DNA of 64,000 bases, taken from assembly GCF_027531545.1 (NCBI RefSeq), contig NZ_JAPZSC010000016.1, positions 62,001 to 126,000 of the forward strand, in the 5' to 3' direction. Positions 9,455 through 19,846 of this stretch are shown piece after piece. The translations under genes and the position numbers were made by a program. The DNA comes from Silanimonas sp. GTDB taxonomy: Bacteria; Pseudomonadota; Gammaproteobacteria; Xanthomonadales; Xanthomonadaceae. The notes beneath the pieces are model-generated. The model did not search any database and had not been told where the DNA came from. It worked only from the letters and a program-made list of their open reading frames with translations. Numbering within the stretch: position 1 is the first letter of the stretch; every line of letters begins with the position of its first letter.

Positions 9455-11020
9455 ATGACGACGATGGACGCGGCCTTCGGGCCGGTGGTGGGGCCGGATG
9501 CGGCGGCGCTGGGCGGGATCGCCGCCGCCGGCCTCGACGAAACGATCAACCGCGCGGTGGAGCCGATCGCGAACGCGGTCGGTGGCGCGATCTTCTCGCG
9601 GGCCTGCGTCGGCGACGGTCTCTCCTTCTCGATGAGCGGGGCCTGCGGTACGGGTGAGACGGCCATCCCGCTGATCGTCGCCTGGCTGCTGCTGGGCGGC
9701 GTGGTGTGCACGCTGTACTTCCGCTTCATCAACTTCCGCGGCTTCATGCAGGGTTTCCGCCTGATGCGGGGCCACTACTCGGAGCCCGGAAGCCCCGGCG
9801 AGGTCTCGCACTTCCAGGCGCTGACGTCGGCCGTCTCGGGCACGGTCGGCTTGGGCAACATCGCCGGTGTGGCATTGGCAATCACCATCGGCGGCCCGGG
9901 TGCCGCCTTCTGGATGATCGTGGCCGGCCTGCTCGGCATGAGCACCAAGTTCGCCGAGTGCACGCTGGGGGTGAAGTACCGCCAGCAGAACCCGGACGGC
10001 ACCGTCTCCGGCGGTCCGATGTACTACCTGTCGCGGGGCATCGCCGAGCGCTACCGCTCGCTGGGGGGCTTCGGCAAGGCGCTGGCCGCGTTGTTCGCGG
10101 TCTGCGCGATGCTCGGCGGCATCGGTGCCGGATCGATGTTCCAGGCCAACCAGGCCTTCGCGCAGTTCCACAAGGTCACCGGGGGCGTGGATGGCCCGCT
10201 TGAGGGCATGGGTTGGCTGTTCGGCATCGGCATCGCCACGCTCGCGGGCCTCGTCGTGCTGGGCGGCATCACCCGCATCGGCCGGGTCACCGAGAAGCTG
10301 ATCCCCGCCATGATCCTCGTGTACCTCGTCGGCTGCGGCGCTGTCCTCGTCGTCCATATCGACGCGCTGCCGGGTGCGATCGGGCTGATCGTTTCCTCCG
10401 CCTTCAGTGGCGAGGCGGCGGCCGGTGGCGTGATTGGTGCGCTGCTCGCGGGTTTCCAGCGCGCGGCCTTCTCGAATGAAGCCGGGCTCGGTTCGGCGCC
10501 GATCGCGCACTCGGCGGTGAAGACCAAGCACCCGGCCACCGAAGGTCTCGTGGCCTTGTGGGAGCCCTTCATCGACACGGTGATCGTCTGCACGGCGACG
10601 GCCTTGATGGTCGTCGTCACCGGTGCGTGGAAGATCGAGGGCATGGAAGGTGTGGCGATCACCTCGACCGCGTTCGCGACGGTGTTCGACTGGTTCCCTT
10701 ACGTGCTGACCGTGGCGGTGTTCCTGTTCGCGTTCTCGACGATGCTGACCTGGGCCTACTACGGCGCCAAGGCGGCGACCTACCTCACTGGCGAGCGTCG
10801 TTGGGTGACGAACACCTACATCCTGCTGTATCTCGCCGCGGCGGTCGTCGCCTGCACGATGGATCTGGCCCAGCTGATCAACCTCTCGGACGGCCTGATC
10901 TTCCTGATGGCCATTCCGAACCTGATCGGCGTCTACCTGCTGCTGCCGGTGGTGCGCGAGGAAGTGGATGGCTACTTCGCGAAGCTGAAGTCGGGCGAGA
11001 TCCGCCCGACGTCGGGCTGA
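9455..11020 (+). CDS. Sodium:alanine/glycine symporter (AGCS family)
   Basis: A 521-aa polytopic inner-membrane protein. The family signature runs through TVGLGNIAGVALAITIGGPGAAFWM, KFAECTLGVKYR and GGPMYYLSRG. A later FSNEAGLGSAPIAHSA segment is also diagnostic of alanine or glycine:cation symporters. A roughly 70-residue N-terminal lead precedes the first membrane span. Ribosome site GAGGA just before the ATG. Ten bases separate its stop from the next transporter, so the two are probably co-transcribed. Exact substrate is not decidable from sequence. Confidence 0.9.
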   Translation: MTTMDAAFGPVVGPDAAALGGIAAAGLDETINRAVEPIANAVGGAIFSRACVGDGLSFSMSGACGTGETAIPLIVAWLLLGGVVCTLYFRFINFRGFMQGFRLMRGHYSEPGSPGEVSHFQALTSAVSGTVGLGNIAGVALAITIGGPGAAFWMIVAGLLGMSTKFAECTLGVKYRQQNPDGTVSGGPMYYLSRGIAERYRSLGGFGKALAALFAVCAMLGGIGAGSMFQANQAFAQFHKVTGGVDGPLEGMGWLFGIGIATLAGLVVLGGITRIGRVTEKLIPAMILVYLVGCGAVLVVHIDALPGAIGLIVSSAFSGEAAAGGVIGALLAGFQRAAFSNEAGLGSAPIAHSAVKTKHPATEGLVALWEPFIDTVIVCTATALMVVVTGAWKIEGMEGVAITSTAFATVFDWFPYVLTVAVFLFAFSTMLTWAYYGAKAATYLTGERRWVTNTYILLYLAAAVVACTMDLAQLINLSDGLIFLMAIPNLIGVYLLLPVVREEVDGYFAKLKSGEIRPTSG

Positions 11021-11030
11021 GGCCGCCTCG

Positions 11031-12368
11031 ATGGGTGTCGGCAACGGGAGCGCAGCGGGCGGCATGGCCCTGCACACAAAGATGCTGATCGGCTTCGCCG
11101 TCGGCGCCGTCGCGGGTGGGCTGGCGTTTTCGTTCGGGCAGGCGGTCGATGCGGAGGGCGTGCAGCAAACCTTGCCGTGGCTGGCCGCGACGCTGAAGTG
11201 GGTCACTCAGCCGATCGGGTCGATCTTCCTCAACCTGCTGTTCATGCTGGTGCTGCCGCTGGTGTTCTCGGCGCTGGTGCTGGGCGTCGTCGAAATCGGC
11301 GACCCGAAGGCGCTGGGGCGCATCGGCCTGAAGACGCTGGCCTTCATCCTCGTCGTCACCGGCATCGCCGTGACGATCGGTCTCGTCGCGGTGAACGTGT
11401 TCCAGCCGGGCGTGGGCATCGATCCAGCGGTCGGCCAGAAGCTGATCGCCGAATCGTCGACGCAGGCCGCCGGCATCGTCGAACGCGGCGAGGCGGCCTC
11501 GGCGATGCAGGTGCTGCTGTCGATCGTGCCGCGCAACCCGCTGCAAGCCGGCGTCGAGGGCAACCTGATCGGCGTGATGTTCTTCGCCCTGCTGTTCGGC
11601 ATCGCCGCGGCAACGCTGCAGACCGACGGCGTCCGCACCTTCGTTGGCACGCTGCAGGGCGTTTACGACATCACCCTGCTGCTGATCAACAAGGTGATCC
11701 AGCTGGCGCCGTATGCCGTCGCCGCGCTGCTGTTCAACCTGATCGCGGTGAAGGGCTTTGCGGCCTTGCTGCCCTTGGCGAAATTCGTCGCCGTTGCGGT
11801 TGGCGCTCTCGCCGTGCACATGTTCGTGGTGTTCCCGCTGCTGCTGTGGTTCATCGGCCGGATGAACCCGATCGAGTTCTTCAAGAAGGCCGAGCCGGTG
11901 ATCCTGACGGCCTTCTCGACCTCCTCAAGTTCGGCCACCTTGCCGAGCACGTTGCGCGTGGCCGAGGAGGTGCTGGGCACGCCGAAGCGCATTGGCCGCT
12001 TCGTCTGCACGCTGGGTGCGACGGCCAACATGAACGGCACGGCCTTGTTCGAGGGCGTGGTGGTGCTGTTCCTCGCGCAGTTCTTCGGCATCGAGCTGGG
12101 CTTCGGCCAGCAGGTGCTGGTGCTGCTGATGTGCATCCTCGGCGGCATTGGTGCGGCCGGGGTGCCGGGCGGGTCGCTTCCGGTGATCGCATCGATCCTC
12201 GTGATGTTCGGCATCCCGCCAGAGGGCATCGCGCTGATCCTCGGTGTCGACCGCTTCATCGACATGTGCCGCACGGCCGTCAACGTCACCGGCGATCTGG
12301 TCGGGACCGTCGTGGTGTCGCGCGGCGAACCGGCCGACGCACCGGACACCGCCCCGCAGCCCGCCTGA
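11031..12368 (+). CDS. Dicarboxylate/amino acid:cation symporter (DAACS family)
   Basis: A 445-aa polytopic membrane protein of the GltP/DctA fold. The serine-rich re-entrant loop before TLPSTL, the NMNGTA segment (TM7) and the FIDMCRTAVNVTGD helix (TM8) are all present. These residues bind cations and the acidic substrate in characterised homologues. Likely imports glutamate, aspartate or C4-dicarboxylates. An alternative ATG at 11064 would drop eleven residues. Follows the AGCS symporter by ten bases. Confidence 0.9.
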   Translation: MGVGNGSAAGGMALHTKMLIGFAVGAVAGGLAFSFGQAVDAEGVQQTLPWLAATLKWVTQPIGSIFLNLLFMLVLPLVFSALVLGVVEIGDPKALGRIGLKTLAFILVVTGIAVTIGLVAVNVFQPGVGIDPAVGQKLIAESSTQAAGIVERGEAASAMQVLLSIVPRNPLQAGVEGNLIGVMFFALLFGIAAATLQTDGVRTFVGTLQGVYDITLLLINKVIQLAPYAVAALLFNLIAVKGFAALLPLAKFVAVAVGALAVHMFVVFPLLLWFIGRMNPIEFFKKAEPVILTAFSTSSSSATLPSTLRVAEEVLGTPKRIGRFVCTLGATANMNGTALFEGVVVLFLAQFFGIELGFGQQVLVLLMCILGGIGAAGVPGGSLPVIASILVMFGIPPEGIALILGVDRFIDMCRTAVNVTGDLVGTVVVSRGEPADAPDTAPQPA

Positions 12369-12419
12369 GGGCGGTACCAGCCTCGATCTGAGCCTTCAAG
12401 GGCGACGTCGGCGCCCCGG

Positions 12420-12432
12420 CGATGGGACAATG
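12420..12432 (+). promoter_or_regulatory. Candidate tkt promoter core
   Basis: CGATGGGACAATG, with GACAAT (12426-12431) as a probable -10 box. A near-identical 13-mer lies upstream of pgk at 22123-22135. No convincing -35 is visible. Confidence 0.4.
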
Positions 12433-12496
12433 GGGGGCCGCGCCTCGTGCTTCGGGGTCGTCGGCCTCCCTTTCCGCCTCCTGCCCAGGCCTGCCG

Positions 12497-14500
12497 ATGA
12501 CCCGTCCCGCCCGCCGCGACCTCGCGAACGCCGTCCGTTTCCTTGCCATCGACGCGGTCGAGGCCGCCAAGTCGGGCCACCCCGGCATGCCCATGGGCAT
12601 GGCCGACATCGCCGAGGTGCTGTGGAACGACCACCACACGCACAACCCGGCGAATCCGAAGTGGCCGGACCGCGACCGCTTCGTGCTGTCGAATGGCCAC
12701 GGCTCGATGCTGCACTACGCTCTGCTGCACCTCGCCGGCTACGACCTGCCGCTCGATGAACTGAAGCGCTTCCGCCAGCTGCATTCGAAGACCGCCGGCC
12801 ATCCCGAGCGGCACATCACCCCGGGTATCGAGACCACCACCGGCCCGCTGGGGCAGGGCATCGCCAACGCCGTGGGCATGGCGCTGGCCGAGCGCCTGCT
12901 GGCGCAGCGCTTCAACCGCGATGGCCACGCCGTCGTCGACCACTTCACCTGGTGCTTCCTCGGCGACGGCTGCCTGATGGAAGGCATCTCGCACGAAGTC
13001 TGCTCGCTGGCCGGCACCTGGGGCCTCGGCAAGCTGATCGCCTTCTGGGACGACAACGGCATCTCCATCGACGGCGAGGTGCAGGGCTGGTTCACCGACG
13101 ACACCGCCAAGCGCTTCGAGGCCTACGGCTGGCAGGTGATCAAGAACGTCGACGGCCATGATCCCGAAGAAATCCAGCAGGCCATCGCGACGGCCAAGGC
13201 CGAGACGCAGCGCCCGACGCTGATCTGCTGCCGCACGCACATCGGCTTCGGCTCGCCGAACAAGCAGGGCAAGGAAAGCAGCCACGGCGCGCCGCTGGGC
13301 AAGGACGAGGTCGCCCTGACCCGCGAGGCCCTGAAGTGGCCGCATGCGTCGTTCGAGATCCCCGCCGAGATCCGCGGCGCGTGGGACGCGCGCGAGCGCG
13401 GCGCCAAGGCCGAAGCGGCGTGGAACGCCCGCTTCGCTGCCTACAAGGCCGCGCACCCGGAACTCGCCGCCGAGTTCGAGCGCCGCATGGCCGGCGAGCT
13501 GCCGGCGGATTTCGCGCAGGCCGCCAAGGACTACATCGCCAAGCTGCAGGCCGAAGGCCCGGTCGTGGCCTCGCGCAAGGCCTCGCAGATGGCCATCGAG
13601 GTCTTCGCCCCGCGCCTGCCGGAGCTGGTGGGTGGCTCGGCCGACCTCGCGCATTCGAACCTCACGACGTGGAAGGGCCAGAAGGCCGTCACCACCACGG
13701 ACGCCGACGCCCGCTACGTGCACTACGGCGTGCGCGAATTCGGCATGACGGCGATCGGCTCGGGCCTCGCGCTGCATGGCGGTTTCATCCCGTTCGACGC
13801 GACCTTCCTCGTGTTTTCGGACTACGCGCGCAACGCCGTGCGCATGAGCGCCCTGTTGCCGGTGCGTTCGATCCACGTCTACACGCACGACTCGATCGGC
13901 CTCGGCGAGGACGGCCCGACGCACCAGCCCATCGAGCACCTCGCCTCGCTGCGCCTGATCCCGAACCATGATGTCTGGCGCCCCGGTGATGCGGTGGAGT
14001 CGGCGATGTCGTGGGCCTGCGCGCTGCAGCGCGTCGACGGCCCCTCGAGCCTCGTGTTCTCGCGCCAGAACCTCGCCCACCAGCAGCGCACGGCCGAGCA
14101 GGTGGCCGACATCGCGCGCGGCGGCTACGTGCTCAGCGATCCGGCGTCGGCGAAGTTCGACGTGATCCTGGTCGGCACCGGTTCGGAGCTGGAGCTAGCC
14201 CGCCTCGCCGCGGTGAAACTGGCCGAGGAGGGCATTGCTGCCCGCGTGGTCTCGATGCCCTGCTTCGAGGCCTTCAAGCGCCAGCCGCTGGAGTACCGGG
14301 AGGGCGTGCTGCCGGCGTGGTGTCGCAAGCGCGTGGTGGTGGAAGCCGGCAGCACCGAGCACTGGCGCGCGATCGCCGGCCTCGACGGTGCCGTGATCGG
14401 CATCGACCGCTTTGGCGAGTCCGCACCGGGCGACGTGCTGATGAAGTATTTCGGCTTCACCGTCGAGCACGTCGTCGCGGCGGCGAAAGCCCTGCGCTGA
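12497..14500 (+). CDS. tkt: Transketolase
   Basis: Thiamine-diphosphate enzyme of the non-oxidative pentose phosphate pathway that moves two-carbon ketol units between sugar phosphates in the cytosol. The ATG at 12497 gives 667 aa, the standard length; upstream in-frame starts lack family similarity. Motifs: [27 protein letters not shown], and the TPP motif GDGCLMEG...DDNGISIDG. Further on come [11 protein letters not shown] and [15 protein letters not shown]. All catalytic regions look intact. It opens a run of central-carbon genes (tkt, gap, pgk, pyk, aldolase). Its stop directly abuts the stop of the convergent gene. Confidence 0.97.
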   Translation: MTRPARRDLANAVRFLAIDAVEAAKSGHPGMPMGMADIAEVLWNDHHTHNPANPKWPDRDRFVLSNGHGSMLHYALLHLAGYDLPLDELKRFRQLHSKTAGHPERHITPGIETTTGPLGQGIANAVGMALAERLLAQRFNRDGHAVVDHFTWCFLGDGCLMEGISHEVCSLAGTWGLGKLIAFWDDNGISIDGEVQGWFTDDTAKRFEAYGWQVIKNVDGHDPEEIQQAIATAKAETQRPTLICCRTHIGFGSPNKQGKESSHGAPLGKDEVALTREALKWPHASFEIPAEIRGAWDARERGAKAEAAWNARFAAYKAAHPELAAEFERRMAGELPADFAQAAKDYIAKLQAEGPVVASRKASQMAIEVFAPRLPELVGGSADLAHSNLTTWKGQKAVTTTDADARYVHYGVREFGMTAIGSGLALHGGFIPFDATFLVFSDYARNAVRMSALLPVRSIHVYTHDSIGLGEDGPTHQPIEHLASLRLIPNHDVWRPGDAVESAMSWACALQRVDGPSSLVFSRQNLAHQQRTAEQVADIARGGYVLSDPASAKFDVILVGTGSELELARLAAVKLAEEGIAARVVSMPCFEAFKRQPLEYREGVLPAWCRKRVVVEAGSTEHWRAIAGLDGAVIGIDRFGESAPGDVLMKYFGFTVEHVVAAAKALR

Positions 14501-16501
14501 TCAGCTCGGGCGCGTCGCCCTCAGGGCGGCGCGCAGCAGTTTCCGCTCCAGCGCCTCGCGCCAGGCTTCGCGGCCGTCGTAGTCCATGCGGGCGATGGCC
14601 GCGTCTTCGCGGGCGTCGGCGGTCGATTCGTCAAGCCAAAGTGCGCCCCACAGCGCCCGCGCCTTGCCGCTGCGCGTGGCGGTGTCGCGCTTCAGCCGGC
14701 CGAGCGCCCGCACGAGGTCCTGTTCTACCGTGGTGAAGTCGCTGCCGATCGGGTACTCGGGCAGCAGGCCTTCGCGACGGAAGGGCGCCAGCGTGGCTTC
14801 GATTGCCTCGGGGGTGTTGCGTGCCCATGTGGTCGGATCCGCGCGGTCGAGCTTGCCGGCGGCGACGGCCTTCGCTGCGAGCGCCGGCATGAAGCGCCCA
14901 TCGCCGATGGCGAGCATCGCGCGGATGCAATCGGCATCGCCTTGGTCGCGCAGGTCGGCGATGCCGTACTCGCTGATCGCGATGTCGCGCAGGTGGCGCG
15001 GGATCGTGGTGTGCCCGTAGTGCCAGAGCAGCGAACTGGAGACATCGGCGCCGCTCTCGCGCACGGCGCGGAACAGCAGGACCGAGCGCGCGTCCGGCAG
15101 CGCATGGCCCATCGCCACGAAGTTGTATTGCCCGCCCACGCCGGAGACCACGCGGCCGTCGGCGAGGCCATCCGACACGGCGGCGCCCAGCACCGTCTGC
15201 ATCATCGTCGTGTTGATGAAGCGCGCATGCCGGCGTTGGACGGTGCGCAGCGGCGCGTCGTCGGTGCCGAGCTGGTTGATCTCGCTGATGCGCGTCATGC
15301 GCAGCCGGAAGGGGCTGTCGGCGCTGCCGATGCGCTGCAGCCAGCGGTAGAGCTCGCGGCTGCCGAGGAAGAAGCCGCCGTGCAGTGTTTCGCCCTGCGC
15401 CTCGCGCAGCGCGAGGTCGGCGGGCGTCGCGGTGCCGGCATCGAGTCGACCCTGCGCCGCGGCATCCGGAACGACGGCGCGTTTCAGCACGCCGGCCTCG
15501 GCCAGCACGCGGAAACCGTCCATCACCATTTCGCTGCAGCCGAACAGGCCGCGCTCGAAGGAGGCGAGCCCGCCGTTCTCGCCTACCAGACGCGAGGTCG
15601 CGGCCTCAGGCCACAGCGCGTCGACGATCCGCCGGTAGTCGGCGTTGCGCGTCTGCCGCAGCACGAGGGCGTGGGTGAGGGCATCCGACAGCGCGCCGAT
15701 GCCGATCTGCAGCGTGCCGCTGTCTTTCACCAGCGTGCTGGCGTAAAGCCCGATGGCGAACTCCGCGAGCGACACCGGCTGGCGTGGCACGGCGAAGAGC
15801 GGCGGCAGCGGGGCGGGTTCGAGGACGATGTCGAAGAAGCCGGCATCGACCGAGGCGCCGCGTTCGATGTAGGGCAGGTCCGGATGCACCTCGGCCACCA
15901 TCAGCGGGCGCGGCAAGTCGCGCGCCGCCAGCGCGTCGATCAGGTCGAAGGTGAGGTCGGGATTGCAGGACAGCGAGAGCCGGCCATCCGGGCCGCGCGC
16001 CACGGCCTGCACGATGATGTTGCAGCCACGCGCGGCGATGCCGCGCGCCGCGTGCGTGTAGTTGAGGCTGGCGTAGTGCTGCTGCGCTTGCCGCGAGCCG
16101 AGCAGGGCGCCGGAGGGCAGGTAGAACTCCTGCACCTCGATATTGGGCGGCAGGGCGTCGCGCTGCTGCGCGAGGAACCACGCCGGGTCCTCGAAATCCG
16201 CGCCGAAATGGCGGTCGACGAAGGGGTCAAGGAAGCGGCGTTCCAGCCCGGACCTCGCCCTCGGCCGCGACAGCGATAGGGCGCTGAGGATCGTGAGATG
16301 CCGGCTGGCGTCGGTGGCGATGCGCGAACACAGCGCGTTGAGCACGCGGTGCGGCTTGCCGAGTCCGAGGGGCGCGCCGACCACCAGGCGGTGGCCGGCG
16401 TGCGTGAGCATGCGCTCGATGGCGCCATCGAGCGCCGCATCAGGGGTGGGCGCTCCCGCGGGAGAGACGCGGGAGGCCCGGTGCAACAAGGGGTCGCTCA
16501 T
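14501..16501 (-). CDS. Acetyl-CoA hydrolase/transferase family protein
   Basis: A 666-aa CoA-transferase-fold protein. The C-terminal half contains the acetyl-CoA hydrolase/transferase signature around VSGVGGQYNFVAMGHALPD and the later HYGHTTIPRHLRDI / EYGIADLR segments. The ENGGLASFERGLFGCSEM stretch resembles the region around the family's catalytic glutamate. Substrate could be acetyl-CoA, succinyl-CoA/acetate or another acyl-CoA pair; sequence does not decide. Longer than the usual 500-550 aa members, with extra N-terminal sequence. Convergent with tkt with no space between stop codons, so there is no room for an intrinsic terminator. Confidence 0.82.
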   Translation of the reverse strand: MSDPLLHRASRVSPAGAPTPDAALDGAIERMLTHAGHRLVVGAPLGLGKPHRVLNALCSRIATDASRHLTILSALSLSRPRARSGLERRFLDPFVDRHFGADFEDPAWFLAQQRDALPPNIEVQEFYLPSGALLGSRQAQQHYASLNYTHAARGIAARGCNIIVQAVARGPDGRLSLSCNPDLTFDLIDALAARDLPRPLMVAEVHPDLPYIERGASVDAGFFDIVLEPAPLPPLFAVPRQPVSLAEFAIGLYASTLVKDSGTLQIGIGALSDALTHALVLRQTRNADYRRIVDALWPEAATSRLVGENGGLASFERGLFGCSEMVMDGFRVLAEAGVLKRAVVPDAAAQGRLDAGTATPADLALREAQGETLHGGFFLGSRELYRWLQRIGSADSPFRLRMTRISEINQLGTDDAPLRTVQRRHARFINTTMMQTVLGAAVSDGLADGRVVSGVGGQYNFVAMGHALPDARSVLLFRAVRESGADVSSSLLWHYGHTTIPRHLRDIAISEYGIADLRDQGDADCIRAMLAIGDGRFMPALAAKAVAAGKLDRADPTTWARNTPEAIEATLAPFRREGLLPEYPIGSDFTTVEQDLVRALGRLKRDTATRSGKARALWGALWLDESTADAREDAAIARMDYDGREAWREALERKLLRAALRATRPS

Positions 16502-16568
16502 GGCTCGCGGTGGCGTCGTCCCGGGAAGGACACAGCGTATCCCGTGCCGGCGTGCCGCGAGCCGTCGA

Positions 16569-17189
16569 TCAGAACGTGGTGCCGAGCATCAGGCTGACGA
16601 CGAGCGGATCGACGTTCGCCGTGCCGATGCTGGCGCCGTTGAGGCGTGCGTCGGCATCGATGTCGATCCAGCGCACGTCGGCGGTGGCGTGCCAGTTGTC
16701 GCTGAAGTTCCACAGCAGGCCGGCCTGGGCGGCGAGGCCCCAGCTGTTGTCGAGGTCGACGCGCGTACCGGCGACCGGGCCGCGCTCCTGTTCATCGAAC
16801 ACCAGCGTGTAGTTCACGCCCGCGCCAACGAACGGGCGCACCGCGGCGTCGCGGCCACCGAAGTAGTACTGCAGGCTCACGGTCGGCGGCAGGTGCTTGA
16901 AGTCGACCGAGCGGGCGCCGTTGAGCGTCGCGGTGTGGCTGAAGGGCGCGGCGGCGAGCACTTCGACGGCGACGTTGTCGGTGAGGTAGCGGCCGATCGT
17001 GAAGCCCAGCGTCGTCTCGCTGTCGATGTCGAGCGCGAGCGTGCCGGCAAGCGTGCCGTTGCCCGAGGTCGGGTTCACGTTGGTGGCGCCGGCACGCAGG
17101 AACCAGTCGTCCGAGGCGTGGGCGGAGCCCGCGGCGAGGGCAAGGGCGGCGGCGAGGGCGGCAATCGGGGCAAGGCGGAAGCGGTTCAT
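16569..17189 (-). CDS. OmpW family outer-membrane protein
   Basis: A 206-aa precursor with a Sec signal peptide (MNRFRLAP, long Ala/Leu core, cleavage after AHA). The mature protein alternates polar and hydrophobic residues and contains VNPTSGNGT, TVSLQYYFGG and VGAGVNYTLVF. It ends in Phe (MLGTTF), all typical of the eight-stranded OmpW beta-barrel. The start at 17189 is fixed by AGGAG seven bases upstream and by the signal peptide; a longer in-frame reading has neither. OmpW proteins admit small hydrophobic solutes; the true substrate is unknown. Confidence 0.9.
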   Translation of the reverse strand: MNRFRLAPIAALAAALALAAGSAHASDDWFLRAGATNVNPTSGNGTLAGTLALDIDSETTLGFTIGRYLTDNVAVEVLAAAPFSHTATLNGARSVDFKHLPPTVSLQYYFGGRDAAVRPFVGAGVNYTLVFDEQERGPVAGTRVDLDNSWGLAAQAGLLWNFSDNWHATADVRWIDIDADARLNGASIGTANVDPLVVSLMLGTTF

Positions 17190-17268
17190 CTCAGGACTCC
17201 TGTGGACAAGGCCGTTGTGCGGTCCCGGCCATCCTGCGACGAGTGCCTCGAGGCCCCGTTGATGTCGA

Positions 17269-18126
17269 TCAACGGCGCGTTTGATCCATGTCAATCGGCG
17301 CGACGAGCGTGGTTTCCAGCAGTGTGGCGAGGCGTTCGGCGGCTTGGCGCATGCGCGTTTCGGCCAGCGGCCGATGCTGGTCGAGGTAGCCGCGGCCCAC
17401 CGTCCGCCGCTCCGGATAGAGCGCGTGGTCGTGGATGGCCTGGCAGCTTTCCAGCGCCCAGCGTTCCTCGGGCCGCACCAGCGCCGACGTCGTGTCGGCG
17501 GGCAGCGCGGGGCCGCCGCGCAGCTGCCGCGCGTAGGCCTCGGGCTCGAGGCCCGCGTGCTTCACCATCGCGCTGTCCCAGAGGCTGTGCAGGTTCCAGC
17601 CTTGGCGGTCGAAGCGCAGCTGCGTCTGGTTGCCGCCACGGTCGAATCCGAACCCGGCGTGGAAGGGCTGGTGCACGTCGCCGACGAAATGCACGAGGAA
17701 CTTCAGCGCGTCGCGGCGCTCCGCGTCGCTGCGGGAGCGGTCGGCGAGGATCGCGCGCTGGGCGGCAATGGCGCCGACCACGCAGTCGCCGCCGGGGCAG
17801 TCGCGCGCGGCGTCGTAGGTGCAGGGGTCGGTGCGCGGAAGGTTCACCCAGTGCCAGCGGCCGGTATGGCGCCACGCCGGGTCGTCGCGCAGTGTGTCGG
17901 CCCAGGTGGACACCCCAGCGAGGGTCGGCTCCGGCTCCCCGGCGAGCAGGCGCTCTACTTCGGCCCGTGCGGGCGGGCTGAGTTCCGATTCGGCGAGCAT
18001 CCCGACGACGCGGTGCCCGTCGAAGCCCCAGGCCACCGCCGTGTGGGGCAGCAGCGACAGCAGGACCAGGCCTGCCGCCAGCAGGGCGGGGGATCGGCGG
18101 ACGAATGGGCGTGCAGGGGCGGGCAT
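17269..18126 (-). CDS. S1/P1-type nuclease
   Basis: A secreted zinc-dependent single-strand nuclease-like protein, 285 aa with a signal peptide ending near TAVA. The mature N-terminal Trp (AWGFDGH) supplies a zinc ligand in this family. Other ligand motifs are present in order: [27 protein letters not shown] and NLHSLWDS. It likely degrades DNA or RNA in the periplasm or outside for phosphate or nucleoside salvage. Divergent from gap. Confidence 0.92.
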   Translation of the reverse strand: MPAPARPFVRRSPALLAAGLVLLSLLPHTAVAWGFDGHRVVGMLAESELSPPARAEVERLLAGEPEPTLAGVSTWADTLRDDPAWRHTGRWHWVNLPRTDPCTYDAARDCPGGDCVVGAIAAQRAILADRSRSDAERRDALKFLVHFVGDVHQPFHAGFGFDRGGNQTQLRFDRQGWNLHSLWDSAMVKHAGLEPEAYARQLRGGPALPADTTSALVRPEERWALESCQAIHDHALYPERRTVGRGYLDQHRPLAETRMRQAAERLATLLETTLVAPIDMDQTRR

Positions 18127-18164
18127 GGGGACGGTAGGGTGGGGCGGGCCGCGGTAAGGGCGGG

Positions 18165-18171
18165 TAAACTA
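18165..18171. promoter_or_regulatory. Symmetric -10 element shared by gap and the S1/P1 nuclease gene
   Basis: TAAACTA fits TANNNTA and so provides a -10 hexamer on each strand. It would give leaders of about 30 bases for both genes. The element is visible; divergent use is inferred. Confidence 0.5.
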
Positions 18172-18207
18172 GCGCGCTTCCCCCCTCAACGCCCACAGGA
18201 GCGCTCC

Positions 18208-19221
18208 ATGGCCATCAAGGTCGGCATCAACGGTTACGGCCGCATCGGTCGCAACGTCCTCCGCGCGCTGTACGAGTCGCAGCGGAACGGCGAGATCCAG
18301 ATCGTCGCGATCAACGACCTCGGCGACGCCGAGACCAATGCCCACCTGACCCAGTACGACACGGCCCACGGCAAGTTCCCGGGCACCGTGTCGGTGGACG
18401 GCGGCGACCTCGTCATCAACGGCGACCGCATCAAGGTGTTCGCCGAGCGCGACCCGGCCAAGCTGCCGTGGGGCGCGAACGGCGTCGATGTGGTGCTCGA
18501 GTGCACCGGCATCTTCACCTCGAAGGCCAAGGCCGGTGCGCACCTTGCTGGTGGCGCCAAGAAGGTCGTGATCTCGGCCCCGGGTGCGGCCGATGTCGAC
18601 GCCACCGTCGTCTACGGCGTGAACCACGGCGTGCTCAAGAGCTCGGACACCGTCATCTCCAACGCCAGCTGCACCACCAACTGCCTCGCGCCGCTCGCCA
18701 AGGTGCTGCACGAGAAGGTGGGCATCGTCCACGGCCTGATGACCACCATCCACGCCTACACCAACGACCAGGTGCTGACGGACGTCTATCACTCCGACCT
18801 GCGCCGCGCCCGCTCGGCCACGATGAGCCAGATCCCGACCAAGACCGGCGCCGCCGCCGCGGTCGGCCTGGTGCTGCCGGAGCTCAACGGCAAGCTTGAC
18901 GGCTTCGCCATGCGCGTGCCGACGATCAACGTCTCGGTGGTCGACCTGTCCTTCGTCGCCGCCCGCGCCACGACGAAGGAAGAGATCGACGCCGCCGTGC
19001 TCGAGGCCTCGAACGGCGCGCTGAAGGGCATCCTCGGCATCAACACGAAGCCGCTGGTGTCGGTCGACTTCAACCACGACCCGCGCAGCTCGATCTACGA
19101 CAGCACGCAGACCCGCGTCATGGGCGGCACGCTGGTGAAGGTGCTCAGCTGGTACGACAACGAGTGGGGCTTCAGCAACCGCATGCTGGACACCACGCTG
19201 GCGCTGATGGCGGCGAAGTAA
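18208..19221 (+). CDS. gap: Glyceraldehyde-3-phosphate dehydrogenase (type I)
   Basis: Cytosolic NAD-dependent glycolytic dehydrogenase, 337 aa. [11 protein letters not shown] is the dinucleotide loop and [12 protein letters not shown] holds the catalytic cysteine. [10 protein letters not shown] closes the active site. The ATG at 18208 has CAGGAG six bases upstream; the frame stays open far upstream but without homology. A strong terminator follows. The adjacent pgk and pyk genes act next in the same pathway. Confidence 0.97.
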   Translation: MAIKVGINGYGRIGRNVLRALYESQRNGEIQIVAINDLGDAETNAHLTQYDTAHGKFPGTVSVDGGDLVINGDRIKVFAERDPAKLPWGANGVDVVLECTGIFTSKAKAGAHLAGGAKKVVISAPGAADVDATVVYGVNHGVLKSSDTVISNASCTTNCLAPLAKVLHEKVGIVHGLMTTIHAYTNDQVLTDVYHSDLRRARSATMSQIPTKTGAAAAVGLVLPELNGKLDGFAMRVPTINVSVVDLSFVAARATTKEEIDAAVLEASNGALKGILGINTKPLVSVDFNHDPRSSIYDSTQTRVMGGTLVKVLSWYDNEWGFSNRMLDTTLALMAAK

Positions 19222-19248
19222 GCCGCCTCATCGCGGTGGAATGCGAAG

Positions 19249-19275
19249 GGCCGGCGAAAGCCGGCCTTTTCCTTT
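19249..19275 (+). terminator. gap terminator
   Basis: A GGCCGGC/GCCGGCC stem with a GAAA loop followed by TTTTCCTTT, starting 28 bases after the gap stop. Confidence 0.88.
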
Positions 19276-19318
19276 GGGGCGTCCATGCCGGCCGCTTCCC
19301 TTTTCGGCGGCGACGTTC

Positions 19319-19324
19319 CAGCAT
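19319..19324 (+). promoter_or_regulatory. Weak -10-like hexamer six bases before an ATG
   Basis: CAGCAT followed by exactly six bases and ATG. The weakest member of the six-base-spacing set listed under findings. Confidence 0.25.
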
Positions 19325-19330
19325 CGACGC

Positions 19331-19840
19331 ATGGCCGACATCGAGATCCGCCTCGAACGCTTGGAGCAGCTCTACGACCTGCTCGACCCGGCGCCGTTCC
19401 GCGACAAGGCGCTCGATCGCGCCGCCGAGGCCTACCTGCTGGAGTGCGCGGAGGACGCGCCGGGCGACGAGCCCTTGCGGCTCCGTGTCTGCGTGCCCCC
19501 GGCCCTGGTGGCGCGCGAAGCCGAAGTGGCCGGGGCGGTGCACGCCCACTTCGAATGGCTGTGGGCGCGCGCCGACAAGCGGCGCGCCGCACGCGCGCGC
19601 ATGCACCGCTTCGCGATGCTGCTGGGCGTCGTCGTGCTGCTCGCTGCGCTCGGCCTGCGGGGCCTGTTCGCCGAAGGCGGCGGCATCGCCGAGGTGCTGC
19701 GCGAGGGGCTGCTGATCCTCGGTTGGGTGGCGCTTTGGCGGCCGGTCGAGTGGGTCCTCTTCGACACCTGGGAGCACCGCCAGCGGCGATCCGCGCTCAA
19801 GCGCCTGGCCACGGCCGAGGTTCGGCTGGTGGATGGCTGA
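19331..19840 (+). CDS. Hypothetical membrane protein
   Basis: 169 aa, not assigned to a named family. The N-terminal 90 residues are soluble and acidic, with a leucine-rich helix (IEIRLERLEQLYDLL). Two hydrophobic spans follow (about 96-113 and 122-142), and the C-terminus is basic. The ATG at 19331 was chosen because it follows the gap terminator; an in-frame ATG at 19241 would lie before and through that terminator. No clear Shine-Dalgarno site. Codon pattern matches the neighbours. It lies between gap and the convergent NDH-2 gene with no obvious functional link. Confidence 0.75.
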   Translation: MADIEIRLERLEQLYDLLDPAPFRDKALDRAAEAYLLECAEDAPGDEPLRLRVCVPPALVAREAEVAGAVHAHFEWLWARADKRRAARARMHRFAMLLGVVVLLAALGLRGLFAEGGGIAEVLREGLLILGWVALWRPVEWVLFDTWEHRQRRSALKRLATAEVRLVDG

Positions 19841-19846
19841 GCGGCG

